This document shows positions 17,465 to 26,582 of a stretch of 64,000 bases of DNA, in pieces. The notes beneath the pieces were generated by a model, which was not told the origin of the DNA, searched no databases, and saw only the letters and a program-made list of their open reading frames with translations. The DNA comes from an uncultured Spirochaetia bacterium (GTDB taxonomy: Bacteria; Spirochaetota; Spirochaetia; SZUA-6; Bin103). Position 1 is the first letter of the stretch; every line of letters starts with the position of its first letter. The stretch lies in NCBI GenBank assembly GCA_958296075.1, contig CATQHW010000003.1:124001-188000 (forward strand), read 5' to 3'. The translations under genes were made by a program, and so were the position numbers.

Positions 17465-18470
17465 CGCGCGGCTCCCGTACCGGGCCGTCCCGGCAGCGGC
17501 GGGCCATCTCCGTCGCGAAGTACGTCAGGACGACGTCGGCGCCGGCCCGCTTGATGGCGGTGATCGATTCCACCATCGCCTGGTCGCGGTCGATCCAGCC
17601 GGCGGCGGCGGCCGCCTCGATCATCGCGTACTCCCCCGAGACCTGGTAGGCGGCGACCGGCACGTCGACCGCCTCCCGGACCGCGGCGACGACGTCCAGG
17701 TATGGCAGCGCCGGCTTGACCATGACGATGTCCGCGCCCTCGGCGGCGTCGAGGCGCACCTCGCGCAGTGCGTCGCGCCGGTTGGCGGGATCGACCTGAT
17801 AGGTCTTCTTGTCACCGGCGCGCGGGGCGGAGTCGAGCGCCTCCCGGAACGGCCCGTAGAAGCAGGAAGCGTACTTGGCCGAGTAGGCCAGGATGCCGAC
17901 CTCCACGTGGCCGGCCCGGTCGAGCGAGCCGCGGACGTAGCCGACCCGGCCGTCCATCATGTCGGACGGCGCCACCAGGTCGGCGCCCGCTTCCGCCTGG
18001 CACAGGGCCATGTCGGCCAGGATCGGCAGGGTCCGGTCGTTGTCGATGCGGCCGTCGATCACCAGCCCGTCGTGACCGTCGCTGGAGTACGGGTCCATCG
18101 CCACGTCGGTGATGACCAGCAGGTCCGGACAGGCGTTCTTGAGGGCGCGCACGGCCTGCGGGACCAAGCCGTCGGGATTCATCGCCTCACCGGCGCGCGG
18201 GTCCTTGCGATCGTCCGCAATGGACGGAAACAGCGCCACCGCCGGAACGCCGGCGGCGAACGCCTCGGCCGCTTCCGAAACCAGGGTGTCGATCGACAGG
18301 CGATGGCGACCCGGCATCGCTGCGATCGGGTCGCGAACGCCTTCGCCCTCGACCACGAACAGGGGCAACACCAAGTCGGCGGGCCGCACGGCGGTCTGGC
18401 GCACCAGGCGGCGGATGCCCTGGCTTCGTCGGTTGCGACGCGGTCGCACCGGCAGCGCTAGGGACGCCAT
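17457..18470 (-). CDS. hemB: Delta-aminolevulinic acid dehydratase
   Basis: A 337-residue porphobilinogen synthase (two 5-aminolevulinate to porphobilinogen; haem synthesis). The two active-site lysine blocks are seen: AYSAKYASCFYGPFR and VMVKPALPYLD. The metal site region reads DVAMDPYSSDGHDG, without the cysteines of zinc-type enzymes, which places it in the zinc-independent, magnesium/potassium class. It is the first gene of a pair with the LON-domain protein. No other haem gene is in the window. Confidence 0.95.
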   Translation of the reverse strand: MASLALPVRPRRNRRSQGIRRLVRQTAVRPADLVLPLFVVEGEGVRDPIAAMPGRHRLSIDTLVSEAAEAFAAGVPAVALFPSIADDRKDPRAGEAMNPDGLVPQAVRALKNACPDLLVITDVAMDPYSSDGHDGLVIDGRIDNDRTLPILADMALCQAEAGADLVAPSDMMDGRVGYVRGSLDRAGHVEVGILAYSAKYASCFYGPFREALDSAPRAGDKKTYQVDPANRRDALREVRLDAAEGADIVMVKPALPYLDVVAAVREAVDVPVAAYQVSGEYAMIEAAAAAGWIDRDQAMVESITAIKRAGADVVLTYFATEMARRCRDGPVREPRDG

Positions 18471-18597
18471 CGGTTCAACCTACCGCCGGCGCGCCGCGCA
18501 GACAAGCCAACGTCCTCCGCCTGGCAGGTACTTTGTCGCCGCGGAAGGTCGGGACGCAGCCAGATACTCGCGGTTGACAGCCGCCGGTGGAGCGGCA

Positions 18598-18804
18598 CAG
18601 TTGTTCCGATGCAAGCTGGTGCACGGGAGCCTGGAGCAGACCATCCGCGCCGCGTGGCGCAGACCCGCGGCCTACCTGGACCGCTGCGCGGCGGGGGAGG
18701 GGCACCTCGTGGTGTTCGACCGCACGCTTGGCAAGCCGTGGGACGAGAAGGTGTTCCGTCGCGAGGCGACCGGCGGCGTACCGGTCACGGTATGGGGAAT
18801 GTAG
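18598..18804 (+). pseudogene. C-terminal remnant of a PD-(D/E)XK-type ATPase family gene
   Basis: This 68-codon stretch reads KLVHGSLEQTIRAAWRR, then YLDRCAAGEGHLVVFDR and KPWDEKVFRRE, and ends VPVTVWGM. That is the recognisable C-terminus of a widespread AAA ATPase with a C-terminal nuclease-like (DUF1703-type) domain. Everything before it, including the ATPase, is missing. It starts close to the hemB gene end. It is a dead fragment of an accessory gene, and the remaining part might be found elsewhere in the genome. Confidence 0.6.
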
Positions 18805-18916
18805 TTATTGCGCCCACTCCCGGTGCACGTCCGGATAGCCGGCACCCGAGCGCGCCGAGATAAGCCCTCGTCGGTGTGCAGCCGGGGAATCCGGTCGATC
18901 CGGCACCTCGTGAAAA

Positions 18917-18970
18917 CTGGATCGCAATGTCCTGGATCGCAATGTCTTCGGCGAGCAATGTCTTCGGCGA
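18917..18970. repeat. Two overlapping short tandem duplications
   Basis: A 15-base unit (ctggatcgcaatgtc) occurs twice in tandem at 18917-18946, and a 16-base unit (gcaatgtcttcggcga) occurs twice in tandem at 18939-18970, the two duplications overlapping. No gene is assigned to 18805-19042. This is likely slippage product; it may sit in a leader, but nothing proves it. Confidence 0.85.
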
Positions 18971-19042
18971 CAAGCGGTCCGAGTTTTGATCACGCAGGCG
19001 TCCCCCTCCGTCAACGTCGACCGCTTTGGTCGGAGCGCCGTT

Positions 19043-20179
19043 TCAGCCGCCTCCTGCCCTGCGCTGCGCCGCGCGCACTACGGCCGGTTCGGAGTCGCCG
19101 CGGGTTTCCCGTGAGTAGATGCGGAGCGAGCGATCGGCCAGCGGCAGATCCACCCGTACGCCGCCGTGCCGGTGGGACTGGCGCATGGCCACGGCGATCT
19201 CCAGCGCGTGCAGGGCGTCGGCGCCGCTGCAGTTCGGCTCCTTGCCGGTCTCGATGCAGGCCAGGAGGTCGCGCACCGCGCGCGCGTTGGGGCTCTCGAC
19301 CGTAGTTGGAGTGGGAAAGATCTGCCGGGCGGGTTCCTCTCCCCGGCCGTCGAGGCTGGGCGTGTGGAGCTTGTAGAAGGCGATCTCCTGTCCGTCGGCC
19401 AGGGCGTGCAGGCGCCCGCGGGTGCCTGACACCTCGAACTGCCAGTTCGCCGCGCCGCACGGCATCATGCGCACGAACGCCTGCACGCCGTTGTCGTAGG
19501 TCAGATAGCCGTTGCCCTGCAGGTCGTCGTCCGACGCCTCGTCGGCCGACGCTGCCTCGTCGTCGTGCGCGTGGCCGAACACCGACTCCACCCGTCCGCC
19601 GGCCAGCCGGTTGGTGAGGGCGAGCAGGTGGCTGCCGTTGTGGGAGATGAACGCCTCTCCCTGGCTCACGACCTGCAACAGGTCGCCGAGCTCACCGGCC
19701 TCGACCAGCTCGCGCATGCGCTCGTAGTGCGCGGACCAGTTGCGGGAGCAGCCGACCGCCAGGGCGATCCCCGCCCGCCGGCAGGCGGCCACCATCCGGT
19801 CGCCCTCCGCGAGCGAGATGCACAGCGGCTTCTCCGCCCAGATCGCCTTGAGGCCGCGCGGAGCGCCCAACTCCACGACGTCGAGCAGGACGCCGGCGCG
19901 GGGCCGGGCCGACGTGCAGATGCTCACCACCTCGGGGCGCTCCCGTTCCATCATCTCGTGGTAGTCGGCATAGAGCGTCTCTATCCCCCACTTCGCCCGG
20001 TAGGCGGCGCGCTGCCCTTCGTGCGGGTCGGCGCCGGCCACGACCTCGACCCCGACCGCGCGGTAGCAGGGCGTATGCGCCCAAGGCTTGGCATGGTGTC
20101 CCCACCCGCCCTGCTCGTCGTCGATCGCGCTGCCCATCCGCCCCAGTCCGATCACCGCCGCGCGGTAGCGTCCGTTCAC
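19043..20179 (-). CDS. Gfo/Idh/MocA family oxidoreductase
   Basis: A 378-residue NAD(P)-dependent dehydrogenase with an N-terminal Rossmann fold (AVIGLGRMGSAID) and the conserved EKP motif (IWAEKPLCISLAEGDRM), followed by the alpha/beta C-terminal domain. Family members act on sugars, inositols and related polyols. It is one of three such genes here (also 26579 and 47812). The neighbours do not define the substrate. The frame is open to ATG 20179 with a purine-rich stretch upstream. Confidence 0.88.
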   Translation of the reverse strand: MNGRYRAAVIGLGRMGSAIDDEQGGWGHHAKPWAHTPCYRAVGVEVVAGADPHEGQRAAYRAKWGIETLYADYHEMMERERPEVVSICTSARPRAGVLLDVVELGAPRGLKAIWAEKPLCISLAEGDRMVAACRRAGIALAVGCSRNWSAHYERMRELVEAGELGDLLQVVSQGEAFISHNGSHLLALTNRLAGGRVESVFGHAHDDEAASADEASDDDLQGNGYLTYDNGVQAFVRMMPCGAANWQFEVSGTRGRLHALADGQEIAFYKLHTPSLDGRGEEPARQIFPTPTTVESPNARAVRDLLACIETGKEPNCSGADALHALEIAVAMRQSHRHGGVRVDLPLADRSLRIYSRETRGDSEPAVVRAAQRRAGGG

Positions 20180-20352
20180 GGTTTCACCTCCGTCTCCGGT
20201 CCGGGCAAGCCTACCGCGCCCCGCCGCCGCCGGATAGGGCTCCGGCCCCGCGCGGGCGGCTCAGGGACCGGCCGGGCGGGCGTACCACACGACCAGAAAC
20301 AGGTCGGCCCCATCATCGCGAATCCTGGTACGGTGATCCACGGCACACGCAA

Positions 20353-21504
20353 ATGCGCGCGAGCGACGACGGCAGGGGCGCCAGCGCCCGGCAGGGCACG
20401 ATCGCCGGCCGGGACGTGAAAGGGCGCGGCGCGGCCGGCAACCCGCCGAACCGCTTCGAGCGGATCGAGTACGTGGCCGACCCGGACGCCCCGCCGAGCC
20501 GGCCGGAGACCGAGCTGCTGCGCGACCGCTCGCGCTCCATCATCGCCACCAACCTGAGCCCCGACGTCGGTTTCGACGCGTCGATCAACCCCTATCGCGG
20601 CTGCGCGCACGGCTGCGCCTACTGCTTCGCCCGCCCCACCCACGAGTACCTGGGTTTCTCCGCCGGGCTCGACTTCGAGACCCGGATCGTGGTCAAGGAG
20701 GACGCGCCCGAGCTGCTGGCCGCGGAGCTCGCCGCGCCGCGCTGGCGCCCGCAGCCGCTGGCGCTCTCCGGGGTGACCGATCCGTATCAGCCGATCGAGC
20801 GCCGTCTCCGCATCACCCGTCGCTGCCTGGAGGTGCTGGCCGAGTTCCGAAACCCGGTGATCGTCATTACCAAGAACCGGCTGGTGGCGCGCGACGCCGA
20901 CCTGCTGGCGACGCTCGCCGCCGCCGGCGCCGCCGCGGTCTTCCTGTCGATCCCGACGATCGACACCTCCCTGAGCAACGCCCTGGAACCGCGCACCAGC
21001 ACGCCTGGCCGGCGGCTGCAGGCGATGGAGGCGCTCGCGGCGGCCGGCGTGCCGGTCGGCGTGCTGACGGCGCCCGTGATCCCCGGCCTCACGGATCATG
21101 AGATACCGGCGATCCTCGACGCCGCCGCGCAGGCCGGCGCGTCGTTCGCGGGCTACGTCATGCTGCGGCTGCCGCTGGCCGTGGCGCCGCTGTTCGAGGA
21201 CTGGCTGGAACGGCACCGGCCCGACCGAAAGGGCAAGGTGCTCTCCCGCATCCGCCAGATGCGCGGCGGCGGCCACGCCGATGCCGGCCGGCTCAACGAC
21301 GCCCGGTTCGGTGCGCGCATGCGGGGCAGCGGACCGTTCGCCGACTTGGCCGCGACCATGTTCAAGCGCTCCTGCGCGCGCGCCGACGTCGGCGACCGCG
21401 CCCCCGCGCTCGACACCGGCGCCTTCCGCGTCCCCGACCGCTACCGGGGGAGCGCGGACCAGCTCACGTTGTGGCCGTGCGCCCCGCTCCGCCGGACGCC
21501 CTGA
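20353..21504 (+). CDS. PA0069-type radical SAM protein
   Basis: A 383-residue radical SAM enzyme of the PA0069/SPL-like family. The cluster motif GCAHGCAYCFARPTHEY (CxxxCxxC) lies near residue 95. N-terminal blocks RFERIEYV and the SINPYRGC strand are typical, as is the TKNRLVARDADLL barrel strand. The reaction is unknown. Its 3' end overlaps the end of the convergent ABC exporter gene by 41 bases, tail to tail. Confidence 0.88.
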   Translation: MRASDDGRGASARQGTIAGRDVKGRGAAGNPPNRFERIEYVADPDAPPSRPETELLRDRSRSIIATNLSPDVGFDASINPYRGCAHGCAYCFARPTHEYLGFSAGLDFETRIVVKEDAPELLAAELAAPRWRPQPLALSGVTDPYQPIERRLRITRRCLEVLAEFRNPVIVITKNRLVARDADLLATLAAAGAAAVFLSIPTIDTSLSNALEPRTSTPGRRLQAMEALAAAGVPVGVLTAPVIPGLTDHEIPAILDAAAQAGASFAGYVMLRLPLAVAPLFEDWLERHRPDRKGKVLSRIRQMRGGGHADAGRLNDARFGARMRGSGPFADLAATMFKRSCARADVGDRAPALDTGAFRVPDRYRGSADQLTLWPCAPLRRTP

Positions 21505-23368
21505 CCGCCGCCTCGATCAGGTCGTCGGGGATGTCGTCGAACGACGAGTAGTTCAGCGAGTAGAGCCGCGCGTACAGTCCGTTTCGAGCCATCAGCTCGG
21601 CGTGGGTGCCGCGCTCCACGATCCTGCCCTCCTGCAGGACCAGGATGCGGTCGGCGCCGCGAATGGTGGCCAGGCGGTGCGCGATCACCAGCCCGGTACG
21701 GCCTTTCAGCAGCTCGGCGAGCGCTCTCTGGATCAGCATTTCCGTGTAGCTGTCGATGTTGGCAGTCGCCTCGTCGAGCACCAGGACCCTGGTGTCGGCG
21801 ACCACCGCGCGCGCGAAGCTGATGAGTTGCCGCTGGCCGAGCGACAGATTGCCGCCGCGCTGCTCGACCTCGGTCCGATAGCCGTCCGGCAGGCGCATGA
21901 TGAATCCGTGCGCCCCCACGGTGTGGGCCGCCTCTTCGACCTGCTCGCGGCTCACGCCCGGCTTGTGATAGCGGATGTTCTCCTCGATCGTCCCCGAGAA
22001 CAGAAACGGTTCCTGCAGCACCATGCCGATGTGGCGGCCGAGCGAATCCTGGGAGACGTCGCGCACGTCGTGGCCTCCCACCAGCACCTGACCCTCCCAC
22101 ACGTCGTAGAAACGGTGCGCCAGCGCCGTGATGCTGGTCTTGCCCGAACCGGTCGGCCCCACCAGGGCGACCGTCTCGCCCGGTCGCGCCGAAAAGTCGA
22201 TGTCGCGCAGCACCGGTTGGTCGGGGACGTAGCCAAAGGTGACGCCGCGGAACTCGATCGAGCCGTCGCCATCATCGACGTCGATCGCGCCCGGTCGGTC
22301 CTCGATCTCGATCGGCACGTCCATCACCTCGAAGATGCGCTGCCCGGCGGCCATGGCCCGCTGCATGATGCTGAGCTGCATCGTCACCGAGCGGATCGGC
22401 TGGAAGAACCGCTGAATGTAGATCAGGAACGCGATCAACACGCCCAGGTCGAGGCTCTTGTCGAGCACCATCGTCCCGCCCACGTAGACCACGATCCCGG
22501 TGGCGATCCCGGTGAGGGTGTCGACGATCGGTACGATCATCTGCGCGATCAGCACCGCCCGCGACTGCGCGGCCAGATTGTCATGCGCCTTGTCGTGAAA
22601 CAGGTCGAGGTTGACCGGCTCGCGGCCCGCCTCCTGCACCGTGCGCACGCCGTTGATCGCCTCCGCCATGGCGCCGTTGGCGATCGACGATGCCTCCCGC
22701 GCCCTCAGGAAGGTGCGTCTGGCATGCGGCAGCCACACCATGCGGACGACGATCAGCGTCGGCACGACGGCCAAGGCCAGCAGCCCGAGCATCCAGTCCA
22801 TGGTCACCAGCACCACCATGATGCCGAGCAGCAGGACCAGGTCGCCGACCGCGAATACCGACGACTCCAGGAACTCCTGCAGCGCGTACACGTCGCCCTG
22901 CAGACGCGACATCAGCCGACCCGCCTCGGTGCGGTCCATGAAAGAGAGCGACACCCGCTGCAAGTGGCGGTACATGGCCCGCCGCAAATCGAACAGCACG
23001 CGCTCGCCGGCGCGCGACACCACCCCTTCCTGCAGCACGTTGGCGACGAAGTTCACGACGATGATGCCGGCGAATACCGCGACTGCGGTACGCAGCAGCG
23101 CCAGCGCGGACTCGCCAGCTCCCGCCACGGACTCGAAGGTGTTGCTCACGATCAGCGGGATGGCGAGCTGCGTGGCGGCGAACACCAACACCGCCACCAG
23201 CCCGAAGAGCAACCGCCGCCGGTACGGCACGACGAACCTCAGGAGCCGGCGCACGATGCGCCCGTCGAAGGCCGCGCCGAACATCACCTCCTCGCGGTTG
23301 GACTGCGCCCCCACGGAAGCCAGGCGGGGCCGTTCCGCCGGCGCCGCCTGTGTACCGCTACCGGCCAC
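21464..23368 (-). CDS. ABC exporter half-transporter (canonical catalytic site)
   Basis: A 634-residue membrane-domain plus ATPase half-transporter. The six-helix domain covers about 50-345, and the ATPase has Walker A GPTGSGKTS, the signature NLSLGQRQ (a deviation from LSGGQ) and Walker B VLVLDEATANID with the catalytic glutamate. It overlaps the partner gene by 11 bases. The pair is a heterodimeric exporter, probably for drugs, lipids or peptides; substrate unknown. Confidence 0.92.
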   Translation of the reverse strand: MAGSGTQAAPAERPRLASVGAQSNREEVMFGAAFDGRIVRRLLRFVVPYRRRLLFGLVAVLVFAATQLAIPLIVSNTFESVAGAGESALALLRTAVAVFAGIIVVNFVANVLQEGVVSRAGERVLFDLRRAMYRHLQRVSLSFMDRTEAGRLMSRLQGDVYALQEFLESSVFAVGDLVLLLGIMVVLVTMDWMLGLLALAVVPTLIVVRMVWLPHARRTFLRAREASSIANGAMAEAINGVRTVQEAGREPVNLDLFHDKAHDNLAAQSRAVLIAQMIVPIVDTLTGIATGIVVYVGGTMVLDKSLDLGVLIAFLIYIQRFFQPIRSVTMQLSIMQRAMAAGQRIFEVMDVPIEIEDRPGAIDVDDGDGSIEFRGVTFGYVPDQPVLRDIDFSARPGETVALVGPTGSGKTSITALAHRFYDVWEGQVLVGGHDVRDVSQDSLGRHIGMVLQEPFLFSGTIEENIRYHKPGVSREQVEEAAHTVGAHGFIMRLPDGYRTEVEQRGGNLSLGQRQLISFARAVVADTRVLVLDEATANIDSYTEMLIQRALAELLKGRTGLVIAHRLATIRGADRILVLQEGRIVERGTHAELMARNGLYARLYSLNYSSFDDIPDDLIEAAVRASGGAGRTATT

Positions 23369-25238
23369 GCACCGCCTCCGTCGCGCGCGCCGCGCTCGCG
23401 GCGATGCTGCCGGCGATCCGATCGAGCGAGTCCGAGGGGTTCGCCTGGAGCTGGTACAGCGCGCGATACCGGCTGCCCAGCTCCATCAGCTCGGCGTGGG
23501 TGCCGCGCTCCACGATGGAACCGGCGTCCACGAACAGGATCTCGTCGGCATGCATCAGCGAGCTGAGCCGATGCGAAACGATGATGGTGGCAGTGCGCTC
23601 GGTGAGCTTGCGCAGCGCCGTGCGTATGCGCTGCTCGGTGGCCGCGTCGATGGCCGCCGTGGAGTCGTCGAAGGCGATGATCGCCGGGCGCACCATGACG
23701 CTGCGGGCGATCGACAGCCGCTGCCGCTGGCCGCCGGAGAGCGACACGCCGCGCTCGCCGACCAGCGTCCGGTACTGCTCCGGCAGGCCGAGCACCCAGT
23801 CGTGTAGCTGCGCCGAGGAACTGGCGTGGGTGATCTGCTCCCGAATCGCCCAGGGGTCGGCGTACGCCACGTTGCTCTCCACGCTGGCGGTGAACAGGAA
23901 GTTGTCCTGATGGATCACCCCCACCGCAGCGCGCAGGGATTGCAGCGTCACCGATCGGATGTCCTGACCGTCGATGGTGACGCGGCCGGCGTCGACGTCG
24001 TAATAGCGGCCGGCCAGCAGCGCGATCGTCGACTTGCCCGCCCCCGGCGGACCGACGATGCCGAGCGTGCGGCCGGGGCCCACCTCGAAGCTGATGTCCT
24101 CCAGCACCGGAGTGCCGACGTCGTGATAGGAGAAGCTCACCGACTCGAAGCGCAGCACCCCTTCGCGTATCTCCAGGTCGCGGGCGTCCGGCGGATCCTT
24201 GATGTCCGGTTCCAGGTCGAGGATCTCGAACAGCCGCCCGCCCGACGTGGAGGCCCGCGACAAAGCGCTCACCACCATGCCGAGCTGCCGGATCGGCATC
24301 TGCAGGATCAACATGAAGATCAGGAACTCCGTGACGACGCCGACCGTGACGTGCCCGGCCAGCACGCGGTTGCCACCGACCCAGAGCATCAGCGCCATCG
24401 CCGAGTAGTAGGCGAGGGTCATCAGACTGACGTCGCGCACACGGATATTGATCGTGCGGTCGGTATGGCGCTTGGCCTGGTCGGAGACGGCGTCGAACTT
24501 GGTCATCTCGTGCTTGCGCGCCGCAAACGCGCGCACCACGCGGATACCGCCGAGGTTTTCTTCCATCACCTTGGTGAGCCGACCCAGGCACTGCTGCAGG
24601 CGCAGCCACGCCACGCGCAGCCGCATCCGCGCCACCGTCGCGCGCCAGGCGACCACCGGCGCGAAGCTCAGCGCCGCCAGGGCGAGCGGCGGATCGGTGC
24701 TCACCAGCAGGTACGTGCCCCAGCCGATCAGCACCAGCAGCCAGATCGCCTTGAGCAGCCCCCGGTTGAAGGAGTTGGCTACCGCTTCGATGTCGAGCAT
24801 GCCGCGCGTGATCAGGTCGCCGGTGTGGACGCGATCGTGAAAGCCGTAGCTCAGCCGCTGAACCTTGTCGTAATAGCCCATCCGCAGGCGATAGCCGACG
24901 CTCTGCCCCACGACCTCGCCCTGCTGACTGTGCACCATCATCATCACGCCGCGCACCGCGCTGGCGCCCAGGATCAGCCCGGCGAGCTGCAGCAGTTGCC
25001 GCTTGACGTCCTGCGGATCGGTCGCTTCGCTGAGGATCAGGGTTACCGTGTCGACCACGTCGCCGACGTACTGCGGCAGCAGCAACTGAAACACCGCCGC
25101 CGCGACCGTGCTGACGACGGCGATGGTCAACCGCACCGGATAGGCCAGCGCCATGCGCAGCACGCGCAGCACCGGGCCCAACCCCGCCCACGTCGCGGTC
25201 TGGTCCGCGGGCTGGATCACCGATCCCGGACTACTCAT
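23358..25238 (-). CDS. ABC exporter half-transporter (degenerate catalytic site)
   Basis: A 626-residue partner of the preceding exporter gene. Walker A is GPPGAGKST and the signature is canonical (SLSGGQRQ), but Walker B reads AFDDSTAAID, with aspartate where the catalytic glutamate should be. Combined with the LSLGQ signature in the partner, this gives one active and one degenerate ATP site, the normal asymmetry of heterodimeric exporters. The start ATG 25238 lies inside the first copy of a triple 16-bp repeat. Confidence 0.92.
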   Translation of the reverse strand: MSSPGSVIQPADQTATWAGLGPVLRVLRMALAYPVRLTIAVVSTVAAAVFQLLLPQYVGDVVDTVTLILSEATDPQDVKRQLLQLAGLILGASAVRGVMMMVHSQQGEVVGQSVGYRLRMGYYDKVQRLSYGFHDRVHTGDLITRGMLDIEAVANSFNRGLLKAIWLLVLIGWGTYLLVSTDPPLALAALSFAPVVAWRATVARMRLRVAWLRLQQCLGRLTKVMEENLGGIRVVRAFAARKHEMTKFDAVSDQAKRHTDRTINIRVRDVSLMTLAYYSAMALMLWVGGNRVLAGHVTVGVVTEFLIFMLILQMPIRQLGMVVSALSRASTSGGRLFEILDLEPDIKDPPDARDLEIREGVLRFESVSFSYHDVGTPVLEDISFEVGPGRTLGIVGPPGAGKSTIALLAGRYYDVDAGRVTIDGQDIRSVTLQSLRAAVGVIHQDNFLFTASVESNVAYADPWAIREQITHASSSAQLHDWVLGLPEQYRTLVGERGVSLSGGQRQRLSIARSVMVRPAIIAFDDSTAAIDAATEQRIRTALRKLTERTATIIVSHRLSSLMHADEILFVDAGSIVERGTHAELMELGSRYRALYQLQANPSDSLDRIAGSIAASAARATEAVRGR

Positions 25239-25276
25239 ATGCCGGACTACTCATATGCCGCCGGACTACTCATATG
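25226..25276. repeat. Triple 16-bp repeat spanning the exporter start codon
   Basis: The sequence ccggactactcatatg occurs three times (25226, 25242 and 25261; a 3-base insert sits before the third). Each copy contains the complement of an ATG followed by AGTAGTCCGG, so the true start (25238) is preceded upstream by two decoy starts. Each decoy would give a 7-8 codon peptide ending in the TAG of the following copy. It looks like local slippage at the start site, perhaps tuning initiation. Confidence 0.9.
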
Positions 25277-25287
25277 CTTGCGGGCGC

Positions 25288-25971
25288 CTACCAGGTATCG
25301 GCGAGCCGCTGCAAGAGCGGCGCGACGTCGACGTCGAAAGCGCGCAACGGCGCCTGCGTCGGGTCACCGGCCGATACGAACGGATTGTGCGCGACCATGT
25401 CGCGGTCGATCCAGCCCAGCGCCACGTAACTGTGCCACACGCCCTGCCGCACGATCGCGTCGAACAGCGCCGACAGCCGGTCGCCAAAGTTGCACAGGTA
25501 GAAGGAACAGATCAGCGGCCGGCCCGGGTAGACCGAACAGCGCCGGTCGCGCAGCCAGTGGCAGAAGCCGTCGTCCGCCTGCCTGGGGACGAGCGGCTCG
25601 CCGGTGTTCCATTCGTAGAGCAGCGTCGCCTCGGCCGGCGAGGCGCGAAGCTGCCGAGCCAGGTCCGCTATCCGCGCGGCGCGCTCGTCCGGGTCCGGGC
25701 GTTCCGGCAGCTCCAGGTGGTCGCTCAGCAGCCGTTCGCGGCTGAGCCCGAGCGCGCGCTCCAGCCTTGGCAGGTCTGCCCCCAGCACCGGCACCCGGTC
25801 GCGGCAGCAGAGCCCGCAGCCGGCGCAGCCCACCGTGGCCAGTCCGGGGCGAAGCCGCATGCGCGCCAGGGCGGCGATCAGATCGCCGACCGAGGCGCGG
25901 CCGGCATAGCCGGCCAGTTCGATCTCGTCCTGCTCCACGACCAACCGCACCGCGCCCGCCGTACCCGCCAT
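25288..25971 (-). CDS. YkgJ-family cysteine cluster protein
   Basis: A 227-residue protein with a Cys-rich metal cluster motif of the YkgJ type: CAGCGLCCRDRVP near residue 50, then later cysteines in FCHWLRDRRCSVYPGRPLICSFYLC. The family probably binds an iron-sulphur or zinc cluster; function is unknown. The start was moved to ATG 25971, as earlier residues are low complexity. It is divergent from the HD gene and sits behind the ABC exporter pair on the same strand. Confidence 0.85.
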   Translation of the reverse strand: MAGTAGAVRLVVEQDEIELAGYAGRASVGDLIAALARMRLRPGLATVGCAGCGLCCRDRVPVLGADLPRLERALGLSRERLLSDHLELPERPDPDERAARIADLARQLRASPAEATLLYEWNTGEPLVPRQADDGFCHWLRDRRCSVYPGRPLICSFYLCNFGDRLSALFDAIVRQGVWHSYVALGWIDRDMVAHNPFVSAGDPTQAPLRAFDVDVAPLLQRLADTW

Positions 25972-26030
25972 CGCACCTCTTGCCTCCGCTACGGTAGTCG
26001 AGCGGCCACCGCTCGGCCTACCCTCCCCCG

Positions 26031-26582
26031 ATGGCTGCAAGCGAACCGCTGAACGCGCGGCGGCTCGAGTCGTTCTTCGCGCACGTCGCCGCCTTGAAAC
26101 GGATGCCGCGCAAAGGCTGGGTGGAGCGGGGCGTCCCCGATCCCGAGTCGGTGGCCGCGCACTCGTTCGGGGTGGCGGCGCTGGCGGCCGTGACCGCCGC
26201 GGCCGGCGGCGCCGACCCGGCGCGGGCGGCGCTCATCGCGGTGATGCATGACGTGGCGGAGGCGCTCACCGGCGACCTGACGCCCGCCGACGGCGTTCCG
26301 GGCGACCGGAAACGCCGGCAGGAGGAACAGGCCGCGCGGCGGATCCTGGCCGGCGTCGACCCGGACGGAACGCTCATGGCCGCGTGGCTCGACTACGCGG
26401 AGCGCCGCACGCCGGAGGGCCGGCTGGTCAAGGACCTGGACAAGATCGACATGGCCCTGCAGGCGGACGCCTATACGCGCGAAGGGACCGCGGCGGCCGG
26501 TACGCTGCGCCGTTCCGCCGAGCGCGCCATCCGCGCGGCCGACCTGCGCGCGCTTCTGCGCCCCGCCGGCCCGGCGACGTGA
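26031..26582 (+). CDS. HD-domain hydrolase (YfbR/HDDC2-type)
   Basis: A 183-residue HD phosphohydrolase. The metal ligands are seen as RKGWVERGV...ESVAAHSFG, MHDVAEALTGDLTP and KDLDKIDMALQA. This pattern is the 5'-deoxynucleotidase YfbR / HDDC2 group that acts on dNMPs. Its stop overlaps the start of the Gfo/Idh gene by four bases (GTGA), so both are in one operon. Function is assigned at family level. Confidence 0.85.
   Translation: MAASEPLNARRLESFFAHVAALKRMPRKGWVERGVPDPESVAAHSFGVAALAAVTAAAGGADPARAALIAVMHDVAEALTGDLTPADGVPGDRKRRQEEQAARRILAGVDPDGTLMAAWLDYAERRTPEGRLVKDLDKIDMALQADAYTREGTAAAGTLRRSAERAIRAADLRALLRPAGPAT

Noticed and set aside
18785..19014. Small minus-strand frames of 62-69 codons near the tandem duplications
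   Set aside because: No motif or family match, and the sequence holds slippage duplications; treated as non-coding.
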